This document shows positions 7,253 through 15,752 of a stretch of 38,680 nucleotides of DNA, piece after piece. The position numbers and the translations under genes are program-made. This DNA is from Candidatus Poribacteria bacterium (lineage in GTDB: Bacteria; Poribacteria; WGA-4E; WGA-3G), in the NCBI GenBank assembly GCA_028824685.1, contig JAPPCZ010000095.1, positions 1-38,680 of the forward strand. The letters are read 5' to 3'. The notes beneath the pieces were generated by a model. It had not been told where the DNA came from. It saw only the letters and a program-made list of their open reading frames with translations, and did no database searches. Each line of letters opens with the position of its first letter. Within the stretch, counting starts at the first letter, position 1.

Positions 7253-7636
7253 GGTAGGTGCGGTTAGGAAACCACACCATAGGTGTCAATTTAAGGGTTA
7301 TTTTAATATGAGTTTCGTTCTTCAGTTCCGTGAATCAACGCTAAATACGCCAAATCAAGAAATCAACGGTATGAATGACGTTTAGTCATTCCCCGGGTAT
7401 GAATGCCATTTAGTCATTCCCGTATGGTATTTGTCAAGGGCGATATGTTTGTCTTTCTATGCCGTTCCTACGGAACTCAAGAGGGGGCATACAACATTTT
7501 TCTATAAACATATCGTCCCTACCAAATCAACGCTATGAATGCCTTTATGGCATTCAGCGGGACTAAAGATACCACATAATACAAATCAAAATTCTTAAAT
7601 TGACAGTTATGGTGCGGTTAGGAAACCGCACCTACC
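7253..7636. mobile_element. 384-bp non-coding element with 46-bp terminal inverted repeats
   Basis: The left end 7253-7298 and the reverse complement of the right end 7591-7636 match at 37 of 46 positions. Four of the nine differences are the AGGA/TCCT loop of an inner palindrome, which must flip on inversion. The shared motif is GGTAGGTGCGGTT at the tips and TGTCAATTTAAG inside. No ORF fills it. The interior has two or three family A hairpins (7359-7400, 7401-7427, 7524-7567) and a palindrome-rich stretch (7430-7520). This fits a MITE-like element mobilised in trans. It occupies most of the gene-free stretch 7222-7677. Confidence 0.6.
7524..7567. repeat. Interspersed hairpin repeat, family A copy 2
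   Basis: AAATCAACGCTATGAATGCC, TTTAT, then GGCATTCAGCGGGACTAAAG: the same hairpin as at 5996-6033, with the same flanks (AAATCAACG before, GGG-C-TAAA after). Confidence 0.7.
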
Positions 7637-7677
7637 CTCCCCAAAAAGATAAATCCATTAAATTGGTATTACTACAA

Positions 7678-8193
7678 CTATGTTTTTAAACTGTCTTTCA
7701 TCAATCTACCACGTAAGACATAGTCATCTTTTCCTTCTCGGACGCGTTCGAATTCTGCTTCAATAGCTTCCCTCCTTACTTGTGCTGGCACTCCCATTGC
7801 AACTGTCCCAGGCGGAATTTCCTGCCCTTCCCGCACAAGTGTTCCCGCAGCAACGATTGCACGTTCACCAATTTTGCACCCTGTCAGGAGAATTGCCCCC
7901 ATCCCGATCAGTGCTTCGTTGTCAATAGCGCAGCTGTGAAGAATAGCACCGTGTCCGATAGTGACATCATCACCGATAAGACATGGAATCTCTTTGTCCA
8001 TGTGTATTACCGTGCCATCTTGAATATTAGTTCGGCACCCGATGCAGATCGATTCCAAGTCACCCCGTAGCACACAGTTGAACCATACACTTGATTCTTC
8101 ACCGATTGAGACATCTCCAATTATCATCGCCCCTGGGGCAACGAAGACAGAGGAATGTACATTCGGTTTAATGCCTTCGTATTCTATTAACAT
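7678..8193 (-). CDS. Gamma-carbonic-anhydrase-like left-handed beta-helix protein
   Basis: The 171-residue protein is built of hexapeptide repeats (VFVAPGAMIIGDVSIGEESS and so on) and belongs to the YrdA/CaiE/gamma-carbonic-anhydrase group, usually a homotrimer. The three histidines that bind the metal are present: one in TVIHMD and two in IGHGAILH. The RGD block of the first coils is also present. It may hydrate CO2 or act on an acyl substrate; small members of this group often have no proven activity. The ATG at 8193 is preferred because GAAGGA lies just upstream; a GTG at 8214 would add seven residues. Confidence 0.85.
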   Translation of the reverse strand: MLIEYEGIKPNVHSSVFVAPGAMIIGDVSIGEESSVWFNCVLRGDLESICIGCRTNIQDGTVIHMDKEIPCLIGDDVTIGHGAILHSCAIDNEALIGMGAILLTGCKIGERAIVAAGTLVREGQEIPPGTVAMGVPAQVRREAIEAEFERVREGKDDYVLRGRLMKDSLKT

Positions 8194-8257
8194 ATTTCCT
8201 TCTTTCATGCACACTTGCTGATAAGGTTAGAAACCGTGATAGCAAGTGCTATAGATT

Positions 8258-9895
8258 TTACACTTGTGCAACTAACAACTTACGGAGATTATTTATTCCG
8301 TACCTATAAGACATAACGAACACACCTGCGAGTAGAATCAGCATTACGAAAAACAGCACAATATGTTTTGCATGCCAAGCTATTATCGGGATAATTACAA
8401 AAACCACATCAATAATAAGTGTTACAGTGAAGGTTAAGACTCTTAAAATCGGTTTGGGTTGGTGTATAAGTTCTGCCATCCACGGCAATGTACCGATCAT
8501 CGTATTCAATGCACATCCAATTGGCAGCGTTATAATCGGTGTGAGTAGCACCAACCCCCACTTGTCTATTGGAATTCGGAGCAGATAAACAGCAATCAGT
8601 GACCAAAATTCTGCATAAAGCAACGCACACAGCAGAGTAGTCAAAAATTTGCTGGTAAATATCAATCTCGGTGTGACCGGAGCAGATTTCAACATCCACC
8701 ATGTTTTTGCTTCATCTCGAAGTCCGTTGCAGCTAATACCAAAGGTGATAAGCAAACTATAAAGTAGCACCTGAACGGTGAGTATCTCGGCTGCGTTTTC
8801 ATTTCCACCGCTTCCATCCGTAAATAATACACCGATATGAACTATTAAAAAGAATGTGAGCATTACGATTGCAATCACCCGTCCACTATGCCTGATGAAG
8901 ATCAGAAAATCTTTCAACATCATAGATTGTATTTTACCACGCCCGAGTGTAGCAAATACGCTGCTTAGGTTTGAGGCAGTAGAGTAACTATTGTTCCGTG
9001 CAGGTTTACGTTTAGTTTTTAATTGGCGAATTTTTTCCCATCCGCTTTGATATATTCCTTGTGCTGTGAGCATTGCTAATCCTACTGAAACAAGGCTTAT
9101 TCCGAACCCACCAAGTATCCATCGCAGCCTAACCCATAGTGTAGATTCAGTTGCCCAACTTAATAGAAAATTTCCGACCCATACGTGCGGATACCACGCG
9201 GCAGATGCATTGGCAGTTCTTTCGGAAGCCCAATCCAGAAAAAAACGTCTTATTGGGACTGCATCAGACCCAGAAAAAAGCGAAAATGATAGTAGAAAAC
9301 CGACTGCGACACCTATCGCTGTTCCGATAACCTTAAGTGTGGCAAGAAGACCCGTAGATGAAAAAAAACGGGTTATAACCATCACACTGATTGCAACATA
9401 ACTCGCAATCATTACCAGAAGACACAAAGACACAGGAAATAGCGTAACATAAAATAGCAAAGGCAGTTCAAATATAATCCCAAATGCAACCCACGGTGGT
9501 CCTAAAAAACAGAGTATGCTCAAAAATCGGGTGGCAGTAATATGAATGAACTTATATCCGAAGATTGCTACCGGTTTAATTGGCGCAGCGTGTAACAAAG
9601 CACTGTCGGGCGCTTCATACAATATTTTTAACGAACTCTCCATTAATTCTTTTGCGACCACTATAATTCCGAATACCATGAAGCCGTTAATCACACTCAA
9701 AAGAAGCGGCGGCGTGGCATCGGTAGACCGCAAGTGCATGAAAAGGGAATAGCCCAAGACCGATAAGGCAACGATGAAAATGAGGTAGCCGATACCCTTT
9801 AAAACACTTTTACGCCACGCTTGTCTATCTTGTTTAAAACTGTTCAGCCATCCAAGGCAATCCGCTTTTAGCAGTATCTTTATATTTCTTAACAT
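8258..9895 (-). CDS. ABC-2-type exporter permease
   Basis: The 545-residue integral membrane protein has roughly twelve hydrophobic segments, grouped as about six before and six after a cytoplasmic loop rich in basic residues (near 290-320, RQLKTKRKPARNN). That is the size expected for a permease that holds both halves. It lies downstream of the ABC ATPase gene in the same direction, so the two probably form one transporter with an unknown substrate. GGAG stands 5 bases before the ATG. A family C hairpin (9954-9979) lies between the two genes and could tune expression of the second. Confidence 0.8.
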   Translation of the reverse strand: MLRNIKILLKADCLGWLNSFKQDRQAWRKSVLKGIGYLIFIVALSVLGYSLFMHLRSTDATPPLLLSVINGFMVFGIIVVAKELMESSLKILYEAPDSALLHAAPIKPVAIFGYKFIHITATRFLSILCFLGPPWVAFGIIFELPLLFYVTLFPVSLCLLVMIASYVAISVMVITRFFSSTGLLATLKVIGTAIGVAVGFLLSFSLFSGSDAVPIRRFFLDWASERTANASAAWYPHVWVGNFLLSWATESTLWVRLRWILGGFGISLVSVGLAMLTAQGIYQSGWEKIRQLKTKRKPARNNSYSTASNLSSVFATLGRGKIQSMMLKDFLIFIRHSGRVIAIVMLTFFLIVHIGVLFTDGSGGNENAAEILTVQVLLYSLLITFGISCNGLRDEAKTWWMLKSAPVTPRLIFTSKFLTTLLCALLYAEFWSLIAVYLLRIPIDKWGLVLLTPIITLPIGCALNTMIGTLPWMAELIHQPKPILRVLTFTVTLIIDVVFVIIPIIAWHAKHIVLFFVMLILLAGVFVMSYRYGINNLRKLLVAQV

Positions 9896-9953
9896 CTAAA
9901 CTCCGACAGTATAATCATCTGTAGATCGGGTTCCCGCCAAGTGCTATTGCTTC

Positions 9954-9979
9954 TTGTAGGAGGGCTTTGTAAGCCCGAT
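9954..9979. repeat. Interspersed hairpin repeat, family C copy 2
   Basis: TTGTAGGAGGGCTTTGTAAG and the following CCCGAT are identical to the reverse complement of 6068-6093. It sits inside the 132-base gap between the ABC ATPase and permease genes. Confidence 0.65.
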
Positions 9980-10027
9980 AGTAATCACCAATACCAAACG
10001 CGGACGAACTTGAATTGAACTCACCCT

Positions 10028-10786
10028 TTAAGCATCTGCGGTAAGGTCAAGAAAAATATCCTCCAACGTCTCTGTCCGATGTGGATCAATATCTGTAGGT
10101 TGTGCCCGCAATTCTCGTTTCTTTTCTTGTAATTCGGATAACGTGCCAACAGCAATAAGTTGCCCTTTACTGATAATGCCGACTCTGTCGCAAATACGTT
10201 CTGCAATTTCAAGAATGTGTGTCGACATAAAGACTGTACATCCCTGCTCACATCGTTCGCGCAAAATTTCTCTGACAGTGCGTGCACTTCTCGGATCTAA
10301 TCCACTTGTAGGCTCGTCAAGGAAGAGGATCTGCGGATGGTGTATAAGCACAGAAATGAGCAGAATTTTCTTCTGCATGCCGTAGGAGTATCCTTTAATT
10401 TGGTCATCGGCAGCATCGGCAAGTTCAAGCTGTTCAAGCAGCGTCACCATTTCATTTTCAGCTTGTTGCGGTGGCACCTCATACAAATCGGCAATCATAC
10501 GCACAAATTGCCTACCGCTTAGTGCTTCATAAAGTTGCGGCGTATCTGGCATAAGACCGAGAATCGACTTTGCCTGTAAACTCTGATTTTGTATATCGTA
10601 CCCGCCAAGTGTTGCTGTGCCAGATGTAGGACGCAGTAAACCTGTGAGCATATTGATTGTAGTTGTTTTACCTGCCCCATTGGGTCCGAGAAAACCGAAT
10701 ATTTCGCCAGAGTCTACATGCAGCATGAGCGAATCTACAGCACACAATTTACCGAAATACTTTGTCAGATTTGATGTCTCAATCAT
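10028..10786 (-). CDS. ABC transporter ATP-binding protein
   Basis: The 252-residue nucleotide-binding subunit has Walker A GPNGAGKTT, a signature variant SYGMQKK in place of LSGGQ, Walker B ILFLDEPTSGLDP and the switch histidine in FMSTHIL. It belongs to the ABC-2 exporter (CcmA/NatA-like) group. The ATG at 10784-10786 is preferred: it overlaps the stop of the PspA-like gene by 8 bases, which points to translational coupling. An ATG 17 codons further upstream (10837) would lie deep in that gene. The permease gene follows. Confidence 0.92.
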   Translation of the reverse strand: MIETSNLTKYFGKLCAVDSLMLHVDSGEIFGFLGPNGAGKTTTINMLTGLLRPTSGTATLGGYDIQNQSLQAKSILGLMPDTPQLYEALSGRQFVRMIADLYEVPPQQAENEMVTLLEQLELADAADDQIKGYSYGMQKKILLISVLIHHPQILFLDEPTSGLDPRSARTVREILRERCEQGCTVFMSTHILEIAERICDRVGIISKGQLIAVGTLSELQEKKRELRAQPTDIDPHRTETLEDIFLDLTADA

Positions 10787-11447
10787 TTTGATTACTGCCA
10801 AGAATATCACTTTTAAGTGCTGCGAGAGCTTGATCAAGGTCGGAATCCGCTTCAGGTGTTTCCGTTTGGCTTGTGGCGCGGCGGTTTCGTTCTTCCCACA
10901 TTTTTGCTTCTGCTTCTGTCTCTTTCAACTTCTGTTCTGCTTGTTGAAATGTGCTATTATCATCTGGCAGATCAAATTCAGCCAATAATTTATAGAATTC
11001 TGCGCGCGTTTCCGCCTGTTTTTGACGTTGAGATAGTGTTTCCACCCGTTTCGCTGCGTCTCGGAATTGTTGATAAAATTCGTAGAGAGCAGTTTTTAAA
11101 TCTGATACGACTGCTTCCTGGGCATGAATCTGTCGTTCTAAATCATGTGCGCGTTGCAAATGCTGTTGTGCATCCTTTACACTTTTCGTTTGCCCCTCCT
11201 GCAAAGTAGCGTCAACTTTTTCACGCCATACTTGTGCTGTTTTTGCGGCTTCATGGTATGCTTGTCTGAGCCTTTGTTCTTCGGCAATTGCTGTAGCCAC
11301 AAGTTCTTTCGCCTCCGCGATTCGTTTTTTCATATCAACGATAGTTTTTTCAATTTCTTCCAGAGGAGATTTGTTGTTTTCCGCTGCCGCTATAAATTGG
11401 TCAATATTCTCTTTAATCTGTTCTGAAATTTGCTTTAGTCTTTTCAT
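10779..11447 (-). CDS. PspA/IM30-like coiled-coil protein
   Basis: The 222-residue, almost entirely helical, charged protein resembles PspA/IM30/Vipp1. The helix-1 region (ISEQIKENIDQFIAAAENN), a long coiled coil with MKKRIAEAKELVATAIAEE, and the WREKVDATLQEGQ block line up with the family. Known members bind stressed inner membranes and form ESCRT-III-like assemblies. Here it heads an operon with an ABC ATPase and permease, with an 8-base overlap to the ATPase gene, so it may guard or regulate that exporter (inference). GGAGG lies 8 bases before the ATG. Confidence 0.8.
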   Translation of the reverse strand: MKRLKQISEQIKENIDQFIAAAENNKSPLEEIEKTIVDMKKRIAEAKELVATAIAEEQRLRQAYHEAAKTAQVWREKVDATLQEGQTKSVKDAQQHLQRAHDLERQIHAQEAVVSDLKTALYEFYQQFRDAAKRVETLSQRQKQAETRAEFYKLLAEFDLPDDNSTFQQAEQKLKETEAEAKMWEERNRRATSQTETPEADSDLDQALAALKSDILGSNQND

Positions 11448-11604
11448 TGTTTATGCCTCCGACACCTCTTATTATTTCTAATTTACCGATAGTACTAATG
11501 TTGACTTTTTACTCTAATAGAGACATTTTTGCTTTAAAAAGATAGGAAAACACCTTGATTTTTGTATATGGTAGATTTTAGAACTACTTTGACACTCTGC
11601 ATCA

Positions 11605-11624
11605 GCGAGGTTCGGAAACCTCGC
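11605..11624. repeat. Interspersed hairpin repeat, family B
   Basis: GCGAGGTT-CGGA-AACCTCGC followed by CTACC is a perfect 8-bp stem. It has the same GGTTNGGAAACC core and CTACC tail as the hairpins at the tips of the 7253-7636 element, but with different, compensating outer stem bases. It lies 60 bases downstream of the methyltransferase stop and has no T-run. Confidence 0.55.
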
Positions 11625-11683
11625 CTACCACGGGTGAAAATGTTAACTTATTTATCTCTAAACTCAATTTGGACAAAATTTCT

Positions 11684-12547
11684 TTACAACGTTTCGTAAT
11701 TAGCATTGACAAGTTCCACACCAAAAATTGCCAACCTGGTCATAATACTCCTGATAGCAGGAATATTGTTATCAATCAAAATTGAGGAACGGTGATGCAA
11801 CGCAGCAGCTTCCCCGAATGAACCGCTACCAGCAAAAAAATCCAAAAGCAAATCTCCTTCAGATGAATGCACCTTAACGATACGATTGAGGATTCCAAGA
11901 GGCTTTTGTGTCGGGTAACCGGTTTTTTCACTTCCATTCGTGCTAACAATTGTATGCCACCAAACATCGGTTGGTGTTTTGCCTAACGCCGCCTTCTCTT
12001 TACCAACTAAACCGGGTGCCATATATGGAATCCGATCCATCTCCTCAAAATTGAAGGTATAACGTTTGGGAGTTTTAGCGTACCACAAGATGTTATCGTG
12101 TTTAGCGGGCCATCGTGACTTGGAACGTCCACCATAATCATAAGCCCAGATAATTTCATTTACAAAAGAATCCCGTCCAAATATCTCATCAAGTATCACT
12201 TTACAGTAATGCACCTCTCGGTAATCAATATGAAGAAAAAAACTACCATAAGGGTGCAATACGCGATATGCCTCTTCAAAACGAAGGCGCAAAAACGCGA
12301 GATAGGCATCTGCACTTTTGAACTTATCAGAGTAGTGTCTGGTTTTCCCCTTGTGAGTTTTGTATGTCTTGCCTTGGAATCCTACGCGATCACCTTGATC
12401 GTCTTGTTCAACCTGTATTTCAGTCCGTAGCTGATATTTTCCAGTATTGAAGGGTGGGTCAATGTATATTAAGTTGATACTCTCATCAGGAATATACTCC
12501 TGAAGGATTGTGAGGTTATCCCCATAATAGAGATGATGTTTAGACAT
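11684..12547 (-). CDS. Site-specific DNA methyltransferase (adenine-N6 or cytosine-N4), solitary
   Basis: The 287-residue enzyme has the catalytic motif IV DPPF in IYIDPPFNTGK (about 29-39) and the AdoMet motif I FFAGSGS near residue 240. This order (IV before I) marks the beta class of the N6/N4 methylase family. The block GYPTQKPLGILNRIV ahead of motif I is typical. No restriction gene is next to it, so it looks solitary and may serve regulation or phage defence rather than a full restriction system. Its target cannot be read from sequence. A promoter lies upstream (12612-12640). Confidence 0.88.
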   Translation of the reverse strand: MSKHHLYYGDNLTILQEYIPDESINLIYIDPPFNTGKYQLRTEIQVEQDDQGDRVGFQGKTYKTHKGKTRHYSDKFKSADAYLAFLRLRFEEAYRVLHPYGSFFLHIDYREVHYCKVILDEIFGRDSFVNEIIWAYDYGGRSKSRWPAKHDNILWYAKTPKRYTFNFEEMDRIPYMAPGLVGKEKAALGKTPTDVWWHTIVSTNGSEKTGYPTQKPLGILNRIVKVHSSEGDLLLDFFAGSGSFGEAAALHHRSSILIDNNIPAIRSIMTRLAIFGVELVNANYETL

Positions 12548-12611
12548 GCGTTGCTTTTCTTAGTAGTGCTTTCAAACACGCTATTAGGTTAGATTACTTT
12601 TTTGTGGAAAA

Positions 12612-12640
12612 ATTATATCAGAATATGTATAATTTATCAA
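12612..12640 (-). promoter_or_regulatory. Sigma-70-type promoter for the methyltransferase
   Basis: On the minus strand TTGATA (12640-12635), a 17-base spacer and TATAAT (12617-12612) form a near-consensus promoter about 65 bases before the ATG at 12547. It is divergent from the ruvX promoter. Confidence 0.65.
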
Positions 12641-12671
12641 CTATGTTGTCCGAAAGTCATAGATATTTGTC

Positions 12672-12700
12672 TTGACGATATGCTTTTTTTTGTGTAAAAT
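12672..12700 (+). promoter_or_regulatory. Sigma-70-type promoter for the ruvX-mltG-lpx cluster
   Basis: TTGACG (12672-12677), a 17-base spacer and TAAAAT (12695-12700) lie about 54 bases before the ruvX start, which has AGGAGGAG at 12741-12748. Confidence 0.6.
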
Positions 12701-12753
12701 TGTAAAAGTCTGCAAATTAGAAAGTTGAATGGGTTTCCGCAGGAGGAGTTAAC

Positions 12754-13176
12754 ATGGCTGTTTTGCTTGGATTAGACGTCGGTGACGTAAGGATTGGTGT
12801 AGCCGTTAGCGATGCCCTCGGCAGTGGTGCACATCCATTATGCACCTTGACTCGGACAAATCGGCAGCGTGATATAACAGCGATAGGTGATCTTGCCTCT
12901 ATCCACAAGGTAGAACGAATCATCATTGGATTGCCTATTTCACTTGACGGAACACTTGGCACACAAGCAGAGAAAGTGCAAAAATTTGGGACTCGGTTGT
13001 CCGAAGGACTTGAAATTCCTGTTGAGTTCTGGGATGAGAGGTTTACTACATCAGAAGCAGAAGAAATTTTGGATAGAGTCGACATGGATCCTAAAGACCG
13101 CAAAAAAGTTATTGATCAAGTTTCTGCTGTAATAATTTTAGATGAATATCTGCGTGGCAACACAGATGAAGAGTAG
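12754..13176 (+). CDS. ruvX: RuvX/YqgF-family putative Holliday junction resolvase / pre-16S rRNA nuclease
   Basis: The 140-residue protein has full family length. The RNase H-like fold starts LGLDVGDVRIGVAVSD, with the first catalytic aspartate in LDVG. The second block IIGLPISLDG and the WDERFTT motif are also present, and the C terminus has the last acidic residue in VSAVIILDEYL. YqgF takes part in 16S rRNA 5'-end maturation in E. coli, and resolvase activity is known for some homologs. AGGAGGAG lies 5 bases before the ATG. It heads a same-strand cluster with mltG, a neighbour also seen in many other bacteria. Confidence 0.93.
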   Translation: MAVLLGLDVGDVRIGVAVSDALGSGAHPLCTLTRTNRQRDITAIGDLASIHKVERIIIGLPISLDGTLGTQAEKVQKFGTRLSEGLEIPVEFWDERFTTSEAEEILDRVDMDPKDRKKVIDQVSAVIILDEYLRGNTDEE

Positions 13177-13252
13177 GGCAGGGTTTTCAGTATTTTCGTT
13201 AACTTACTGTTGCAGATTATATTATTAGGCAGCGTTGATTTGGAGGCATCTC

Positions 13253-14302
13253 ATGTTCCTACGCAATATAGGATCAGTATTGGCTTCAAAACGATTTCAG
13301 AGGTTTGCGGTATACGCTCTTGGCTGTCTTGGAATTATCTGCTTCAGTGCAATTTTGGTTGGCGGATACTACTTATCCCCAATCGCTGCATCAGAGGAGA
13401 TTGTGACCATTACAATTGCATCTGGCAGCAGCACAACAACAATTGCGAAACATCTTGCAACCAATAATTTGATTCGGAGTCCTCTTGTCTTCAAAATTGC
13501 GGTTCGGTATCGCGGCATAGGCACGCAACTCCGTGCTGGCACTTATCAACTCAGTCGTGACATGTCGCTCACGCGAATTCTTGATGAACTTAAGAAAGGG
13601 CAAATTGAATATCAGACGTTTACTGTGCCAGAAGGCATTACGGCAAAAGCAATTGCAGAACTATGGGAATCTTCTGGGTTTGGCACTGCGGAAGCCTTTG
13701 TAGAGGCGATGCAATCCACTGAATTACTCCAAAAATATGTACCAGAAGAGGTAACAGCGGAAGGTTACCTTTTTCCAAATACTTACAAATTCGCCAAAGG
13801 GAGCACAGCAGAAACAATTGTCCAGATGATGTTGGCGGAAGCTGCTAAGAGATGGGACGAAACATTAACTAAAGAAGCAGAAGCATTAGGATTAACACGT
13901 CATCAAGTCGTTACGCTGGCTTCTATTATTCAAAGGGAGGCTGGATCCGAGTCGGAAATACCAAGGATTGCAAGTGTTTTTCACAATCGGCTAAAACACA
14001 ATTGGCGATTGCAAGCGGACCCAACGGTGCTTTACGCATTAGGTGATCCGAAACGTCTATTGACAAGAACTGACCTAAAAGTCGTATCACCTTACAATAC
14101 TTACTTACATAAAGGTTTACCACCCGGTCCCATCGGTAATCCGGGAATGGCTTCTATTTTAGGAGCACTGAGACCTGAAGATACATCTTTTTATTATTTT
14201 GTTGCTATCGGTGAAGGACAGCATCATTTCTCAAAGACGCTTGCTGAACATAACCGAATGATTCGTGAAATTAAACGCAAAAAAGCTGCCTCAAACCGAT
14301 AG
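13253..14302 (+). CDS. mltG: Endolytic murein transglycosylase MltG (YceG-like)
   Basis: The 349-residue protein has a membrane anchor (about 17-40), a LysM-like part (about 50-125, VTITIASGSSTTTIAKHL) and the YceG catalytic domain. Family blocks are intact: EGYLFPNTYKFAKG, the catalytic glutamate in ASIIQREAG, VFHNRLK with LQADPTVLYALG, and SPYNTYLHKGLPPGPIGNPG. It cuts nascent glycan strands in the periplasm and so ends peptidoglycan polymerisation. The ATG at 13253 is chosen because GGAGG lies 6 bases upstream; a TTG at 13235 would precede that site. Confidence 0.95.
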   Translation: MFLRNIGSVLASKRFQRFAVYALGCLGIICFSAILVGGYYLSPIAASEEIVTITIASGSSTTTIAKHLATNNLIRSPLVFKIAVRYRGIGTQLRAGTYQLSRDMSLTRILDELKKGQIEYQTFTVPEGITAKAIAELWESSGFGTAEAFVEAMQSTELLQKYVPEEVTAEGYLFPNTYKFAKGSTAETIVQMMLAEAAKRWDETLTKEAEALGLTRHQVVTLASIIQREAGSESEIPRIASVFHNRLKHNWRLQADPTVLYALGDPKRLLTRTDLKVVSPYNTYLHKGLPPGPIGNPGMASILGALRPEDTSFYYFVAIGEGQHHFSKTLAEHNRMIREIKRKKAASNR

Positions 14303-14375
14303 TCTAATCAATATATGATACATAACATAAATACATAAAATAAACACACGCGTGAACGGAGTCATAAAATAATAT

Positions 14376-15686
14376 ATGGGAAATGTTGAATATCAACAAA
14401 CACTTCAGTCTGAAGTTACAATATCTGGAAAAGGGTTGATGCTGGGAGAACCAGTTGAGCTAAAAATAAAGCCAGCTCCGCCAGATTCCGGTATTGTCTT
14501 TCAACGGATTGACTTGTCAGGATCATCGGAGGTGAAAGTTTGTCCGGAGAATTGGACAGAAGTATTACCACGTTGTACAAGTCTACAGCACGGTGGAACA
14601 ACAATTAGTAGCATCGAACATCTTTTGTCTGCTCTTGCGGGGCTTAGAATTGACAATGCGAAAGTCGAACTCAATGCACAGGAAGCTCCCGGTCTTGATG
14701 GCAGTGCGTTGCCTTACGTTACTAAAATCCAAAAAGTTGGACTGAAGCAGTTAGATGCACCGCGCCGTTTCATTGAGGTTTCTGAACCGTTCGCTATTTG
14801 TGATGGGAACAAACAGCTTATTTTTCTTCCATCCGATACTTTTGAAGTTACGTTCGCGTATGATCACCCGAATACTGAGCCACAGTTTGCTACATGGGAC
14901 ATGACAGTGGATAATTATATTAGCGAAATTGCGCCTGCTCGCAGTTTCTGTTTTGAATCTGAAATTGAGGCATTGCAATCACTCGGGATCGGAAAAGGGG
15001 CAAGTTATGAGAATGTTGTGGTTGTCAAAGCAGATGGACAGACAAGTTCTGAATTAAGGTTTAAAGATGAATACGTTCGTCATAAAACGCTTGACCTTAT
15101 CGGAGACCTCTATCTCGCAGGACACCTGCCGAAATCGCAAGTCATAGCAATGCGCACGGGACATACATTTCACGCCCAATTTGTACAGGCACTTGCAGAA
15201 AAAGGCATCCTTGATTTTGCAGACGCTGAAGATGATAAGAAAAATGAACCCGTTGAAGCGAAGGATATCTACCGAATTCTGCCACATCGGCACCCTATGT
15301 GTTTGATTGATAGGGTCATTGAATTTGAAAATGGGAAGCGAGCTGTCGGCATTAAAAATCTCACGTATAACGAACCTATATTTGAAGGACATTTTCCGGC
15401 ACAACCTGTGATGCCAGGTGTTTTACAAGTGGAAGCACTTGCACAACTCGGTGCATGGTTGCTGCTTCAGGAAATTGGGAAAGAGGAGCAACTCGGTTAT
15501 TTTAGGTCTATTAGTAAAGCAACTTTTCGAAAAACAGTCATACCGGGGGACCAACTCCGTTTAGAAATTGAGATTGTTCAGCGGCGCAGCAACTTGGCAC
15601 GAATCGCAGGGAAAGCATACGTAGATGATGCTCTTGCAACAGAAGCTGAATTGTCTATTGCCCTTGCCGCTGCAGAAAACGAGTAG
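14376..15686 (+). CDS. lpxC-fabZ: Bifunctional LpxC-FabZ: UDP-3-O-acyl-GlcNAc deacetylase / 3-hydroxyacyl-ACP dehydratase
   Basis: The 436-residue fusion has LpxC at about 1-275 and FabZ at about 292-436. LpxC keeps the zinc ligands: the histidine in SSIEHLLSAL, and His and Asp in RHKTLDLIGDLYLAG. The active-site block LNAQEAPGLDGSALPYV is also present. FabZ has LPHRHPMCLIDRV and HFPAQPVMPGVLQVEALAQ with the catalytic His and Glu. LpxC does the first committed step of lipid A synthesis and FabZ dehydrates 3-hydroxyacyl-ACP, the pool that LpxA and LpxC share. Such fusions are known from Bacteroidetes and several other phyla. lpxA follows after 66 bases. The ribosome binding site is weak (GGAG about 16 bases upstream). 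Confidence 0.96.
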   Translation: MGNVEYQQTLQSEVTISGKGLMLGEPVELKIKPAPPDSGIVFQRIDLSGSSEVKVCPENWTEVLPRCTSLQHGGTTISSIEHLLSALAGLRIDNAKVELNAQEAPGLDGSALPYVTKIQKVGLKQLDAPRRFIEVSEPFAICDGNKQLIFLPSDTFEVTFAYDHPNTEPQFATWDMTVDNYISEIAPARSFCFESEIEALQSLGIGKGASYENVVVVKADGQTSSELRFKDEYVRHKTLDLIGDLYLAGHLPKSQVIAMRTGHTFHAQFVQALAEKGILDFADAEDDKKNEPVEAKDIYRILPHRHPMCLIDRVIEFENGKRAVGIKNLTYNEPIFEGHFPAQPVMPGVLQVEALAQLGAWLLLQEIGKEEQLGYFRSISKATFRKTVIPGDQLRLEIEIVQRRSNLARIAGKAYVDDALATEAELSIALAAAENE

Positions 15687-15752
15687 ACCTAACATGACGA
15701 TATTCTCATATTTTTTGATAGCACTAAAACAATTAGAAAGTAGGACAAACTT

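Noticed and set aside
8243..8266. A terminator for the ABC permease from CAAGTG...CACTTG.
   Set aside because: The six-pair stem overlaps the stop codon and is not followed by a T-run on the minus strand.
8409..8702. A 97-residue minus-strand frame inside the ABC permease gene.
   Set aside because: Lies wholly within the permease in another frame, with no ribosome binding site.
12717..13103. A 128-residue minus-strand frame opposite ruvX.
   Set aside because: It covers the ruvX coding region and its ribosome binding site; its composition is serine-rich shadow sequence.
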